A stretch of DNA of 28,466 nucleotides from Spirochaetota bacterium (GCA_009908925.1 JAAAOH010000031.1:1-28466), one strand, 5' to 3'; shown: positions 1 through 8,189, counted from the first letter of the stretch. Numbers and translations: made by a program. Notes: generated from the sequence alone by a model not told the origin.

Positions 1-269
1 CGAGCATCCCCGGCCTGAGCGTGGTCAGACCCCGCGGAGCGTTCTATCTCTTTCCCCGCCTCGACACGGAGAAGTTCGGCATCACCAGTGACGAGCGGTT
101 CGTGCTCGATTTCCTGAAAAAGGAACACACCCTCGTCGTGCAGGGCACCGGGTTCAATTGGCCCGAGCAGGATCACTTCAGAATCGTCTTCCTGCCCGAC
201 ATCGAGCAGCTCAAAGCAGCGCTCGAGGGGCTCGGCCGCTTCCTCGCCGACTACCGGCAGGACCGGTAG
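1..269 (+). CDS. C-terminal end of an AlaA-type pyridoxal-phosphate aminotransferase (partial)
   Basis: The reading frame is open from base 3 to a TAG stop and gives about 88 residues. The segment starting GLSVVRPRGAFYLFPRLD, then VVQGTGFNWP and the FRIVFLP strand, matches the small C-terminal domain of class I/II aminotransferases. The closest match from memory is the AlaA/YfbQ alanine aminotransferases, in which an Arg near the C-terminus binds the substrate carboxylate (here the Arg of FRIVFLP). Those enzymes exchange amino groups between alanine and 2-oxoglutarate in the cytoplasm. The start, the catalytic lysine and the promoter lie outside the window. The next gene is convergent. Family membership is fairly sure; the exact substrate is inference. 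Confidence 0.75.
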   Translation, partial: SIPGLSVVRPRGAFYLFPRLDTEKFGITSDERFVLDFLKKEHTLVVQGTGFNWPEQDHFRIVFLPDIEQLKAALEGLGRFLADYRQDR

Positions 270-286
270 CCGCGCGGCGGGGCCGT

Positions 287-338
287 GTAGCGGCGGCCGC
301 GCCCGCGTCGGCCGGTGCGGTGACGCGTCGGCCGCTAC
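287..338. terminator. GC-rich inverted and direct repeats between convergent genes, possible terminator
   Basis: Between two convergent genes, GTAGCGGC (287-294) pairs perfectly with GCCGCTAC (331-338). Inside lies a direct repeat GCGTCGGCCG at 305-314 and 325-334. There is no T-run on either side, so this would be a non-canonical, possibly bidirectional, transcription stop. Function is inference. Confidence 0.3.
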
Positions 339-375
339 TGCGGCCTCGCCCGCTGCGGCCGCGTCGCCCCTTTGC

Positions 376-2217
376 TCAGCAGCCCTCCGGCAGCATTCGT
401 ACCGCGCCCTGGTCCGCAGAAGTTGCCAGGAGGCTATAGGCCCTGAGCGCCGCCGAAACCTCCCGCTCGCGCTCCGGCCGGTAAGCGCCGCCCTCGCCCT
501 TCTTCTCCTCGGCTGCCCGCCGCGATGCGAGCTCCTCGGCCGACACGCGCAGGTCGATGCTGCGACTCGGGATGTCGATGTCGATCATGTCGCCGGTGCG
601 CACGAGCGCGATCGCCCCACCCGCTGCAGCTTCCGGCGAGACGTGGCCGATGGACAGCCCCGAGGTTCCGCCGGAGAAGCGTCCGTCGGTAACAAGCGCA
701 CAGGCCTTCCCCAGTCCCCTGGCTTTCAGATAGCTCGTCGGATAGAGCATCTCCTGCATGCCGGGTCCGCCCTTTGGACCTTCGTAGATGATGACCACCA
801 CATCGCCCTCTTTGACCTCCCCAGAGAGGATTCCCTCGATGGAGTCCTCCTGGGAATGATAGACGCGCGCGGTGCCGCTGAAGGTCAGGATGGACTCATC
901 CACGCCGGCCGTCTTCACGATGGAACCGCGCCTCGCGATGTTACCCTCGAGCACGGCGAGGCCGCCGTCTTTGCTGTAGGCATGCTCGATATCCCGGATA
1001 CACCCGCCGGCGCGGTCGGTGTCGAGCTCTTTGAAGGTCGCGGTCTGCGAGCCCATCACGCGATTGCCGACGGTGTTGCCCGGAGCGCTCGAGGCAATCC
1101 GCACTGCCTCCGGCGCGCGCGACTCCCTCATGATGTCGTAGCGGTCGATCGCCTCGCCGAGGGAGAGTCCGTCGGCGCGGCTTACCGACGTATCGAGAAG
1201 ATCGCCTCGCTCGAGCTCACCCATGATGGAGAGTATGCCGCCGGCGCGGTTGACGTCCTCCACGTGGTAGTGCGAGCTCGGCGCCACCTTGCAGAGGTTC
1301 GGCGTGTGACGCGAGAGCTGATCGATATCGTTCATGGTGAAGTCCACTCCGGCCTCCCGCGCGATGGCGAGGAGGTGCAGTACCGTGTTCGTCGAGCCGC
1401 CCATGGCGATATCGAGGGTCATCGCATTCATGAACGCAGGCTTCGTGGCGATGGATCGCGGCAGAACCGAGTCGTCGTCCTTCGAGTAGTAGGCGTCGGC
1501 CATCTCCACGATGCGTTCCGCGGCTGTCTCGAAGAGCCGCAGGCGGGATTCGTGGGTGGCGACCACGGTGCCGTTTCCCGGGAGCGCCATACCGAGGGCC
1601 TCGTTGAGGCAGTTCATGGAGTTCGCGGTGAACATACCCGAGCAGGACCCGCAGGTCGGGCAGGCGGAAATCTCCACCTGCTCCATCTCCTCGTCCGACA
1701 CCTTCGAATCGGCGGCCATGACCATGGCGTCGATGAGGTCGTAGGTCTTCTCTCCCACCTTGCCCGCTTCCATAGGCCCGCCGGAGACGAAGATGGTGGG
1801 GATATTGAGGCGCATGGCCGCGAGGAGCATGCCCGGGGTGATCTTGTCGCAATTCGAGATGCACACCAGCGCATCGGCGCGATGGGCGTTGACCATGTAC
1901 TCCACGCTGTCGGCAATGAGCTCGCGTGAGGGCAGGGAGTAGAGCATGCCTCCGTGGCCCATTGCGATACCGTCGTCAACGGCAATGGTGTTGAACTCCG
2001 CGGCGAAGTAGCCCCGGGCCTCGATCTTCTGCTTCACCTGCTGGCCGATGTCGTGGAGGTGAACGTGTCCCGGTACGAACTGCGTGAACGAGTTCGCGAT
2101 GGCGATGATGGGCTTTCCCATGTGCTCGGACGTCATGCCGTTGGCCCGCCAGAGGCTCCGCGCCCCCGCCATGCGGCGCCCGCCGGTTGTCGTTGTACTT
2201 CTCAGCTCTCGTGGCAT
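376..2217 (-). CDS. ilvD: Dihydroxy-acid dehydratase IlvD
   Basis: This cytoplasmic Fe-S enzyme dehydrates 2,3-dihydroxy-isovalerate and 2,3-dihydroxy-3-methylvalerate to the 2-keto acids that are transaminated to valine and isoleucine. The 613-residue product is about the same length as E. coli IlvD and close to it throughout. Visible motifs are AVDDGIAMGHGGM (79-91), CISNCDKITPGM (119-130, with Cys123 as a cluster ligand and Lys125 the expected carbamylated Lys), and ACPTCGSCSGMFTANSMNC (185-203, Cys192 a likely further ligand). Near the C-terminus are EGPKGGPGMQEM and TDGRFSGGTSGLSIGHVSPEA. These mark a true IlvD rather than a sugar-acid dehydratase paralogue. GAGGAG lies upstream of the ATG, 11 bases after the dctM stop, so the gene is probably the last of the TRAP operon. 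No other branched-chain genes are visible. Confidence 0.95.
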   Translation of the reverse strand: MPRELRSTTTTGGRRMAGARSLWRANGMTSEHMGKPIIAIANSFTQFVPGHVHLHDIGQQVKQKIEARGYFAAEFNTIAVDDGIAMGHGGMLYSLPSRELIADSVEYMVNAHRADALVCISNCDKITPGMLLAAMRLNIPTIFVSGGPMEAGKVGEKTYDLIDAMVMAADSKVSDEEMEQVEISACPTCGSCSGMFTANSMNCLNEALGMALPGNGTVVATHESRLRLFETAAERIVEMADAYYSKDDDSVLPRSIATKPAFMNAMTLDIAMGGSTNTVLHLLAIAREAGVDFTMNDIDQLSRHTPNLCKVAPSSHYHVEDVNRAGGILSIMGELERGDLLDTSVSRADGLSLGEAIDRYDIMRESRAPEAVRIASSAPGNTVGNRVMGSQTATFKELDTDRAGGCIRDIEHAYSKDGGLAVLEGNIARRGSIVKTAGVDESILTFSGTARVYHSQEDSIEGILSGEVKEGDVVVIIYEGPKGGPGMQEMLYPTSYLKARGLGKACALVTDGRFSGGTSGLSIGHVSPEAAAGGAIALVRTGDMIDIDIPSRSIDLRVSAEELASRRAAEEKKGEGGAYRPEREREVSAALRAYSLLATSADQGAVRMLPEGC

Positions 2218-2228
2218 ACTCTATCTCC

Positions 2229-3491
2229 TCACAAAATGATACCGGGCAGAAAAATCGGCACGTATACCATGAGCAGCAGCACGAGCAACAGCCCGAGGAG
2301 GTACGGCACGATGGCCCGGGTGATTCGTTCGATGGACAGCCCCGTGATGGACGACGCCACGTAGAGATTGATGGCGACGGGCGGGGTAATCATCCCGATT
2401 GCAAGCCCCACGACAATCACCAGGCCGAAGTGCACGAGGTCGATGCCGAGCTGGTTCACCAGCGGCAGGAAAACCGGCGTGAGGATGATGAGCGCCGAGG
2501 CGGTTTCCACGAACACGCCCGTAATGACGATGATGAGCGCGATGAGGAACATGATCACGTACGGATTCGAGGATAGTGACAGCACGCTGTTCGCGATCAT
2601 CGCCGGGATGCCCCAGTTGGCAAGCACCCAGCTCAGCACCGAAGAGGTCGCAATGATGAACATGATGACCGACATCGTCATGAGCGAGCGCACCATGATG
2701 CGGTAGATATCCTTGAGCTTGAGGTCCCGATACACCAGCAGGGAGACCAGCAGCGAGTAATTCACCGCGATGACCGCCGCCTCCGAGGGCGTGAAGTAGC
2801 CCGAGAAGATGCCGCCGAGAATAATGACCGGCGTCAGAAGCCCCCAAAGAGCGTCGAAGAAGGTCTTGACGATGTTCCGGAGCTCCAGTTTTGACCCGCG
2901 CGGATAGTTGCGCTTTATCGCCTGCCGGATGGCGATGCCGATGAGGATGAGCCCCATCGCCACACCCGGGATGAATCCGTTGAGAAAGAGGTCGGCAACC
3001 GACTGATCCGCGATCACCGCGTAGATGATCATCGGGACCGACGGCGGTATGACGACACCGATGGTGCCGCTTGCCGCGATCAGCGAGGCACTCGAGGCCT
3101 CCTCGTAACCCTTGCGTTTGAGCTCGGGTACGAGCGTCGTGCCGACCGCCGCCGTCGTCGCCGCACCGGAACCGGAGATCGCGGCGAAGAACATGCCGGC
3201 AAGTACCGCGACCACCGAGAGCCCGCCTTTGAGAAAGCCGAACACGGCGTCGGCGAACTCCACGAGTTTCTCGGATATCTTGCCCTTGGCAAGGATATCG
3301 CCGGCGAGAATGAAAAAGGGAACCGCGATGAGCGCGAAGCTGTCGGTGCCGGCGAACATCCGCTGTGCGATCACCATGAGGCTCATGTTGCCGCTCATGA
3401 GCGCGATCATGGACGACAGCCCGATGGTGACGGCCACCGGCACACCGAGGAGCAGGAACAGGAGGAAGGTCACGAGCAGAATCAGTCCCAT
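2229..3491 (-). CDS. dctM: TRAP transporter large permease subunit DctM
   Basis: This is the large membrane subunit of a TRAP transporter, which carries organic acids or related solutes inward with Na+. The 420-residue product has the usual length and is hydrophobic throughout, with about 11-12 membrane helices. Diagnostic stretches are VPFFILAGDILAKGKI, the loop AAISGSGAATTAAVGT, the proline-rich IPPSVPMIIY, and a C-terminal half with AIGMITPPVAINLYVASSI. The ATG shares a base with the dctQ stop (TAATG), indicating translational coupling. The reading frame continues upstream through dctQ, but that part is only an out-of-frame shadow, so the start at 3491 is preferred. Gene order is dctP-dctQ-dctM-ilvD. 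The substrate cannot be told from sequence. Confidence 0.93.
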   Translation of the reverse strand: MGLILLVTFLLFLLLGVPVAVTIGLSSMIALMSGNMSLMVIAQRMFAGTDSFALIAVPFFILAGDILAKGKISEKLVEFADAVFGFLKGGLSVVAVLAGMFFAAISGSGAATTAAVGTTLVPELKRKGYEEASSASLIAASGTIGVVIPPSVPMIIYAVIADQSVADLFLNGFIPGVAMGLILIGIAIRQAIKRNYPRGSKLELRNIVKTFFDALWGLLTPVIILGGIFSGYFTPSEAAVIAVNYSLLVSLLVYRDLKLKDIYRIMVRSLMTMSVIMFIIATSSVLSWVLANWGIPAMIANSVLSLSSNPYVIMFLIALIIVITGVFVETASALIILTPVFLPLVNQLGIDLVHFGLVIVVGLAIGMITPPVAINLYVASSITGLSIERITRAIVPYLLGLLLVLLLMVYVPIFLPGIIL

Positions 3492-3982
3492 TACAGCTCC
3501 TCCTCCTGCGGCCGCGCGAACTCGGCAACCAGCGCGTCGAGCGCGTGCAGAATCATCACAAAGAGAGAGATCGGCATCACGATGTACACGACGGGCATCG
3601 GAAGCCGCAGGGCGGCCGAGACCTGCTGCCACTGCCGCGACATGTAATCCACGGCGAAGTTGAATGCGACGGCAAAGAATACGAGCGCGGAGACCACGGC
3701 GAAGATCCGCAACGCTTTTCGTGCGCCCGGGGAGAACGATTCGCGAACAAAGGTAACCGAAATGTGCATGCCTCGCCTGTAGGCAAGGGTGGCCCCGAGA
3801 AAGGTCGACCACACGAGCATGTAGCGCGACACCTCTTCAGACCAGGCAAGGGCATCGAAAAACACCCTGAACACGATCTGAAGAGTGGTCGCGACAATCA
3901 TTATTACCAGACACACGAATGCGACGCGCTGAACGATTTCGTCTATGACGTGGGTAATCCTGTCGAGAGTTCGAGCAATCAC
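3491..3982 (-). CDS. dctQ: TRAP transporter small permease subunit DctQ
   Basis: This is the small four-helix membrane subunit that joins DctM in the TRAP transporter. The 163-residue product has four hydrophobic segments, near residues 18-42, 50-68, 90-112 and 128-150. It also carries the family hallmarks FFDALAWSEEVSRYMLVWSTFLGATLAYRRGMHISV split over helices 1 and 2, where the W-S-E-E-x-x-R-Y and GAxLAYRRGxHI elements are typical. The start is GTG with GAGGAGG upstream, in the gap after the dctP stem-loop. The stop overlaps the dctM start by one base. It is probably co-transcribed with dctP, at a lower level if the stem-loop attenuates. Confidence 0.92.
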   Translation of the reverse strand: MIARTLDRITHVIDEIVQRVAFVCLVIMIVATTLQIVFRVFFDALAWSEEVSRYMLVWSTFLGATLAYRRGMHISVTFVRESFSPGARKALRIFAVVSALVFFAVAFNFAVDYMSRQWQQVSAALRLPMPVVYIVMPISLFVMILHALDALVAEFARPQEEEL

Positions 3983-4010
3983 GGGCAGCCCCTCCTCGGG
4001 ATATGAGAAA

Positions 4011-4043
4011 CCGACGAAGCCCCCGCCGGGGAGGCTTCGTCGG
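4011..4043 (-). terminator. Perfect 11-bp stem-loop between dctP and dctQ, probable attenuator or mRNA-stabilising hairpin
   Basis: CCGACGAAGCC (4011-4021) pairs perfectly with GGCTTCGTCGG (4033-4043) around an 11-base loop. On the minus strand it lies 26 bases past the dctP stop and is followed by TTTCTC, only a short U-tract. In binding-protein transport operons such hairpins commonly give more binding protein than permease, through partial termination or by protecting the upstream mRNA. That role is inference here. Confidence 0.65.
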
Positions 4044-4069
4044 CATTGTAGCCGGGCTTTCTTTTCCGG

Positions 4070-5082
4070 TTACTGGCCGATCTGGCTCCGAATGCGGCTC
4101 AGGTAGTCACCGAAGGCCTCGCCGTACTGATCGTAGACGGGGGCAACAGCATTCTGGAATGCAGCAATGTCGGGGTTCTCGATGACATTCATGCCGTTGG
4201 CACGGAGTGCATCGAGCTGCTCGCTCGCCATGTCCGCATTCCACTGCCGCTCGTACTCAGCAGCCTCCTGCGCTGCCTCCTCGAGAATCTGCTGGGCGTC
4301 CGCCGGCAGCTGGTTCCAGTAGTCGAGGCTCATTACGATGATGGCGGGGGCGTAGGTGTGGCGGGTCAACGACAGATACTGCTGGGGCTCGTAGAGCTTG
4401 AAGGAATAGATGACGTTGATCGGGTTCTCTTGCCCGTCGATGGTCTGCTGCTGCATGGCGGTCAGCGCTTCGGTCCAGGCCATGGGAACGGCGTTGGCGC
4501 CGAGTGCCTGGAAGGTGTCGATGTAGACGGGGTTTTCCATGACACGGATCTTCAGACCTTCCACATCAGCCGGCGTGCGAACGGGACGCACCGAGTTGGT
4601 AAGGTTGCGGAATCCGCGCTCGGCGTACGCGAGCCCCTTGAGGTCCACCTCTTCGAGCTTGTCGAGAAGCTCCTGACCGATTTCACCATCGAGTACCGCA
4701 TAGGCGTCCTCGGGGCTCGGAAAGAGGAAGGGAAGCTCGAACACCGCGATCTCCTCCACGAAGTTCGCTACCGGGCCATTGGTGATGACACCCATCTCCA
4801 CCGTACCGATCTGCATGCTCTCGAGAAGTGTACGCTCGTCGCCGAGTTGTGCGTTCGGGAAGATCTCGATGGAGATCTTGCCGTCGGTGCGCTCCTCCAC
4901 GAGCTCTACGAACTTGACCGCGGCAACGTGGAAGCCGTCCTGCTCGTTCACGACATGCGCGAGGCGGACAGCGGTTCCATCTCCTCGAGCGATCCGCCAC
5001 CTGCGGACTCTCCCTGACCACCGGCGAATACCACGCTCACTGCGAACACCATCAAGCCCAGAATGCCTATGACGCGTTTCAT
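4070..5082 (-). CDS. dctP: TRAP transporter solute-binding protein DctP, apparently frameshifted
   Basis: This would be the periplasmic binding protein feeding the DctQM permease. Two pieces in different frames make the gene. From an ATG at 5082, with a strong AAGGAGG upstream, there are 44 residues: a signal peptide (MKRVIGILGL to VVFAGGQGES) and a Ser/Gly/Glu linker, ending at a TGA at 4948-4950. The mature domain is in the -1 frame, with RLAHVVNEQDGFHVAAVKF at its front. Further in are QLGDERTLLESMQIGTVEM, GLKIRVMENPVYIDTFQALG (the conserved Arg expected to bind the ligand carboxylate), and AMQQQTIDGQENP. The frames meet around 4968-4980, where one missing base would explain the break. An open frame from a GTG at 4951 exists but lacks both the signal peptide and the first strand. 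Either a sequencing error or a recent null mutation is possible. Confidence 0.85.
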
Positions 5083-5131
5083 GTGATTCCTCCTTCGTTG
5101 GAATGAAACTACTACGTAAAAATTAGCGGTA

Positions 5132-5161
5132 ATTAGAGCACCTTTTTCGTAATGCTGTCAA
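5132..5161 (-). promoter_or_regulatory. Promoter of the dctPQM-ilvD operon
   Basis: On the minus strand, TTGACA (5156-5161) and TCTAAT (5132-5137) are separated by 18 bases, close to a sigma-70 consensus. The -35 overlaps the TGA stop of the upstream perM gene. The -10 lies 49 bases before the dctP ATG. A direct repeat CTAATT-ACCG-CTAATT overlaps and follows the -10 and could be an operator (inference). Confidence 0.65.
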
Positions 5162-6249
5162 CTTTTCGCAACGCCGCCGAACTCGACCCGATATACGTAG
5201 ATCATGACCGCGGTAAAGGCGATGACGAGTGGCCCGTAGACGAGCCCCGGGAGCCCGAAGAATGAGAGACCGCCGATGGTGGCGAGAAAGATGTAGAACG
5301 GCGACATCGCCGCACGTCCCTGCATGAGGAAGGGCCGCAGATAGTTGTCCACGCCCCCGACGAGAAGCACCGCCCACACCGCGAAGAAGACCGCCTGCCA
5401 GTACTGCCCGGTGACTGCCAGGTAGGCCACAGCGGGAACGGAAACCAGTCCGGTTCCGATGATCGGGATCATCGAGGAGAAGCCCAGAACGGTGCCCCAA
5501 ATCAGCCCCGGTATGCCGACGATTGCCAGCCCGATGCCGCCGAGCACGCCCTGTATGAGGGCTATGGCGAAGGTGCCGAACACCACGGCTCGGGTCACGT
5601 CGCGGATCCGCTGAAAGATCGCTTCCTTCTGCTTGGGACGCATGGGCAGAAAATCCCGGAGACTCTGAGCCATCCGCGAGCCGTCCCGCACGAGATAGAA
5701 AAGAAGAAACACCAGAATGAAAAACTTCGAAATAACGTCTACGAGGTTTCCGAAGATCTGCACGCTGTTCCGGACGAAGTACTGCGTGACCGTCTGAGCG
5801 AATCCGAGAAGACGTCCACGGACATCGAGACTCGAAAGATCGACGTCGACTCCGGCAAGCCACTCGGACAGACGCTGCTCGAATCCGCCGAGTGCGGGCC
5901 CGGCAAGCAGGGCCTCGAGCTCACCGGAACGGACCCAGGACACCAGGTCGCGCGCGAACTCCGCCCCCTGCAGAAAGAGCAGGAACAGAAAGAAGAACAC
6001 CGGAACGATGATCACGACGCACACCCCGAGCACGACCAGGAGAGCCGCGAGTGTCTCCCGGCCGCCGAGCAGCGGGAGCAGCCGGCGATAGAACGGGAAG
6101 GCAAGCATTGACAGCAGAATCGCGAAGACGATCGGGTTGAAGAACGCCCGCAGTACGAAGAAGGAGAGCACCAGGGCCCCGACGAGGAGAATCAGAACAA
6201 AGGGACGGTAGAGGGACTCCGCATCTGCCTTTCTCGGTATGCGCCTCAT
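5158..6249 (-). CDS. AI-2E/PerM family membrane transporter
   Basis: The 363-residue product is a polytopic inner-membrane protein of the PF01594 family. It has two hydrophobic helices at the N-terminus (about residues 17-55), one near 65-92, a soluble stretch near 95-150, and four or five helices in the C-terminal half. FSSMIPIIGTGLVSVPAVAYL and the paired VDNYLRPFLMQGR and ATIGGLSFFGLPGLVYGPLVIAF segments are the most conserved family regions. Members have been linked to autoinducer-2 export, Na+(Li+)/H+ antiport or undefined roles, so the substrate cannot be assigned. No Shine-Dalgarno precedes the ATG. A TATACT box ends seven bases before it, suggesting a leaderless message. The gene is divergent from the DUF6062-like gene. 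Confidence 0.85.
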   Translation of the reverse strand: MRRIPRKADAESLYRPFVLILLVGALVLSFFVLRAFFNPIVFAILLSMLAFPFYRRLLPLLGGRETLAALLVVLGVCVVIIVPVFFFLFLLFLQGAEFARDLVSWVRSGELEALLAGPALGGFEQRLSEWLAGVDVDLSSLDVRGRLLGFAQTVTQYFVRNSVQIFGNLVDVISKFFILVFLLFYLVRDGSRMAQSLRDFLPMRPKQKEAIFQRIRDVTRAVVFGTFAIALIQGVLGGIGLAIVGIPGLIWGTVLGFSSMIPIIGTGLVSVPAVAYLAVTGQYWQAVFFAVWAVLLVGGVDNYLRPFLMQGRAAMSPFYIFLATIGGLSFFGLPGLVYGPLVIAFTAVMIYVYRVEFGGVAKS

Positions 6250-6256
6250 GCGGCGG

Positions 6257-6285
6257 AGTATAGTTGATGTGAGTCGCTTGGAACA
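6257..6285 (-). promoter_or_regulatory. Candidate promoter of perM, consistent with leaderless transcription
   Basis: On the minus strand TATACT (6257-6262) ends seven bases before the perM ATG at 6249. The -35 region (TGTTCC at 6280-6285, 17 bases upstream) is poor. The spacing puts a start site at or next to the ATG. The assignment rests mainly on the good -10 and the absence of a ribosome-binding site. Confidence 0.4.
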
Positions 6286-6313
6286 GTCGGTGCACCCGGG
6301 CTACCATGGTGGC

Positions 6314-7033
6314 GTGAAATATGAACTCCAGACGATCCCCGTGTGGGATGCCTACGAGCACGAGGCCGATTGTCCGCTGTGTTATCTCGAGGAAAAACTC
6401 GAGGCGGATTACCAGAAGTTCTTCCTCGGAAGCGCGGTGATGGCGCCCGAGCTGCGCGTGGAAGTGAATCGTATCGGGTTCTGCAGCCGGCACTTCTGCC
6501 TGCTCGAACGCGGCTCCAACCGCCTCGGCCTCGCGCTCATGACACAGACGCACCTCGCCGAGCGCCGCCACCGCTTCGAGAAGGCGCGGCGTTCGGCGGA
6601 GCGCGCGGCCGGAAACAGGAAAACACGAAAGATACGGGCAGAACTCGACACGCTGATAGAGGCCCTCTCAGACGAGGAGCGAAGCTGCATGATCTGCAAT
6701 CGCCTCGCCGCCGACCTCGCGAACTACGCGTTCACGATCGTCAGCCTCTATCGTTCGAACGGGGATTTCGCGGACACGTTTCGTAGTTCGCACGGCTTCT
6801 GCCTGCCCCATATGCGCACGACGATCGGGGTCGCCCGCGAGGTGCTTCGAGGAGAAGAGCTCGCGGCCTGGCTGTCCGACCTCTTCTCCGTACAGGACGC
6901 CGCGAGCGGCCTCCTCGATGAGGGGCTCGAAGAGATGGTCTCGCGCTATGACTATCGCTCCACCGAGCCGGCCACGGATTCGATCAGAGCCGCCCTGCCC
7001 CGCGCGATTTCGAAGCTCGTCGGTCGACGGTAA
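6314..7033 (+). CDS. DUF6062-like protein with two repeated Cys/His motifs
   Basis: The 239-residue soluble protein starts MKYELQTIPVWDAYEHEADC and resembles the uncharacterised DUF6062 family as I remember it. No signal peptide or membrane helix is seen. It has two spaced motifs of the same design: C20-x2-C23 ... C57-x2-H60 and C125-x2-C128 ... C163-x2-H166, with 33 and 34 residues between the halves. Between them, residues 80-115 are rich in Arg, Lys and Ala and probably helical. The pattern suggests an internal duplication of a metal-binding unit (zinc most likely), but no function is known to me. GTG at 6314 is chosen because homology begins there; an upstream in-frame ATG at 6239 would overlap the divergent perM start. 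Confidence 0.7.
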   Translation: MKYELQTIPVWDAYEHEADCPLCYLEEKLEADYQKFFLGSAVMAPELRVEVNRIGFCSRHFCLLERGSNRLGLALMTQTHLAERRHRFEKARRSAERAAGNRKTRKIRAELDTLIEALSDEERSCMICNRLAADLANYAFTIVSLYRSNGDFADTFRSSHGFCLPHMRTTIGVAREVLRGEELAAWLSDLFSVQDAASGLLDEGLEEMVSRYDYRSTEPATDSIRAALPRAISKLVGRR

Positions 7034-7061
7034 GCCGAAGGTTGACACGACGGCCGGGATT

Positions 7062-7075
7062 CGGGAAGCTTCCCG
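7062..7075. promoter_or_regulatory. 14-bp perfect palindrome upstream of the Ldh2-family gene
   Basis: CGGGAAGCTTCCCG is fully self-complementary and ends 10 bases before the ATG at 7086. A TTGACA lies at 7042-7047, but the matching -10 (GAAGCT) is weak. The palindrome could be an operator or could hide the translation start. No clear Shine-Dalgarno is present. Confidence 0.3.
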
Positions 7076-7085
7076 CTGAGTTGCC

Positions 7086-8189
7086 ATGAGTCAGTCGATC
7101 CAAAGCGTACCGGTTGAAACACTGAGAGAGTTCGTGCTGGAGGTCTTCCGTGGTCTCGGCGTTCCCGAGGAAGAGGCGGCGATCTGCCGTGACGTCATAA
7201 TCCTGTCGGACCTCCGCGGCATCGATTCGCACGGCGTCGGTCGCCTCGCGATGTACCACGACCGGATTCGCACCGGCATTCAGTCTCCCACCACGAACCT
7301 GGAGGTGGTAAAGGAGACGGAGACCACCGCGACCCTCGACGGCCACCACGGCATGGGCCACGTTATCTCCTACCGGTCCATGCGCATGGCCATGGACAAG
7401 GCACGTGCCCACGGCCTCGGGGCAGTCGCCGTGAGAAACTCCACGCATTACGGATTTGCCGGCTACTACCCCATCATGGCAACGCGTGAGGACATGCTCG
7501 GGCTGACCGTCACAAACGCCCGCCCCGGGGTGGCACCGACGTTTGGTGTGCAGCCGATGATCGGAACCAACCCGGTTACCTTCGGCGCTCCGACGGATCT
7601 CCCCTTCCCGTTCGTGATAGACGCGGCCACCTCGATCACGCAGCGCGGCAAACTCGAGTACTTCCACCGTCGCGGCGAAGATACCCCCGAGGGGCTGGCC
7701 ATCGGCCGGGACGGGACCTCACAGACGGACACCGGCCCGCTTCTCAAAGACCTGGTCAGCGGCGCGGCGGCGATGTTGCCACTCGGCGGCGTGGGAGAGC
7801 TCTACGGGGGACACAAAGGCTACGGCTACGGAACGATGGTGGAAATCCTCAGCGCGGCGCTCTCGGGGGGAAGTTACCTCTGGGACCTTGCCGGGTTCGA
7901 TGAGGAGGGTACCGCGCAGCCGTTCCGCCTGGGTCACTTCTTTCTTGCCATCGACATCTCTCACTTCATCGAGCCTGCCGAGTTCCGGCGCATCGCAACC
8001 GACATTCTGCAGAAGCTACAGCAGTCGAAGAAGGCGCCCGGGCATGACCGTATCTACGTTGCCGGCGAGAAGGAGTACGACATCGAGCAGGAGCGCCGAA
8101 GCAACGGTGTGCCGATCAACGATACCCTCCGTGCAACGCTCCGGCGAGTGAAGAGCGAGCTCGACATAGGCGGATACGACTTTCTCTAA
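7086..8189 (+). CDS. Ldh2/malate dehydrogenase family NAD(P)-dependent 2-hydroxyacid oxidoreductase
   Basis: The 367-residue protein belongs to the Ldh2/MDH2 family (PF02615), structurally unrelated to the classical Rossmann malate and lactate dehydrogenases. Family hallmarks are SDLRGIDSHGVGRL (His49 the likely catalytic residue), TLDGHHGMGHVIS, AVAVRNSTHYGFAGYY (110-127, with His121), MIGTNPVTFGAPT, FVIDAATS, and GELYGGHKGYGYG in the nucleotide-binding part. Members reduce or oxidise malate, lactate, ureidoglycolate, diketogulonate or sulfolactate, and the sequence alone does not decide between them. Length is normal for the family (about 330-370). It starts 52 bases after the DUF6062-like gene on the same strand. 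Cytoplasmic. Confidence 0.88.
   Translation: MSQSIQSVPVETLREFVLEVFRGLGVPEEEAAICRDVIILSDLRGIDSHGVGRLAMYHDRIRTGIQSPTTNLEVVKETETTATLDGHHGMGHVISYRSMRMAMDKARAHGLGAVAVRNSTHYGFAGYYPIMATREDMLGLTVTNARPGVAPTFGVQPMIGTNPVTFGAPTDLPFPFVIDAATSITQRGKLEYFHRRGEDTPEGLAIGRDGTSQTDTGPLLKDLVSGAAAMLPLGGVGELYGGHKGYGYGTMVEILSAALSGGSYLWDLAGFDEEGTAQPFRLGHFFLAIDISHFIEPAEFRRIATDILQKLQQSKKAPGHDRIYVAGEKEYDIEQERRSNGVPINDTLRATLRRVKSELDIGGYDFL

Noticed and set aside
305..334. Short GC-rich direct repeats (GCGTCGGCCG twice) as a possible CRISPR or mobile-element end
   Set aside because: Only two 10-base copies exist, with no array, transposase or target duplication; low-complexity GC-rich DNA between convergent genes is sufficient.
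643..1929. Long open frame on the plus strand (428 codons) opposite ilvD
   Set aside because: It is antisense to a strongly conserved IlvD, its translation is rich in Arg/Gly/His with no family motif, and it is explained by codon bias in GC-rich DNA.
2221..3528. Minus-strand open frame (435 codons) overlapping dctM in another frame
   Set aside because: Its translation is Arg/His-rich and lacks membrane helices; the dctM frame has clear TRAP permease motifs and a start coupled to dctQ.
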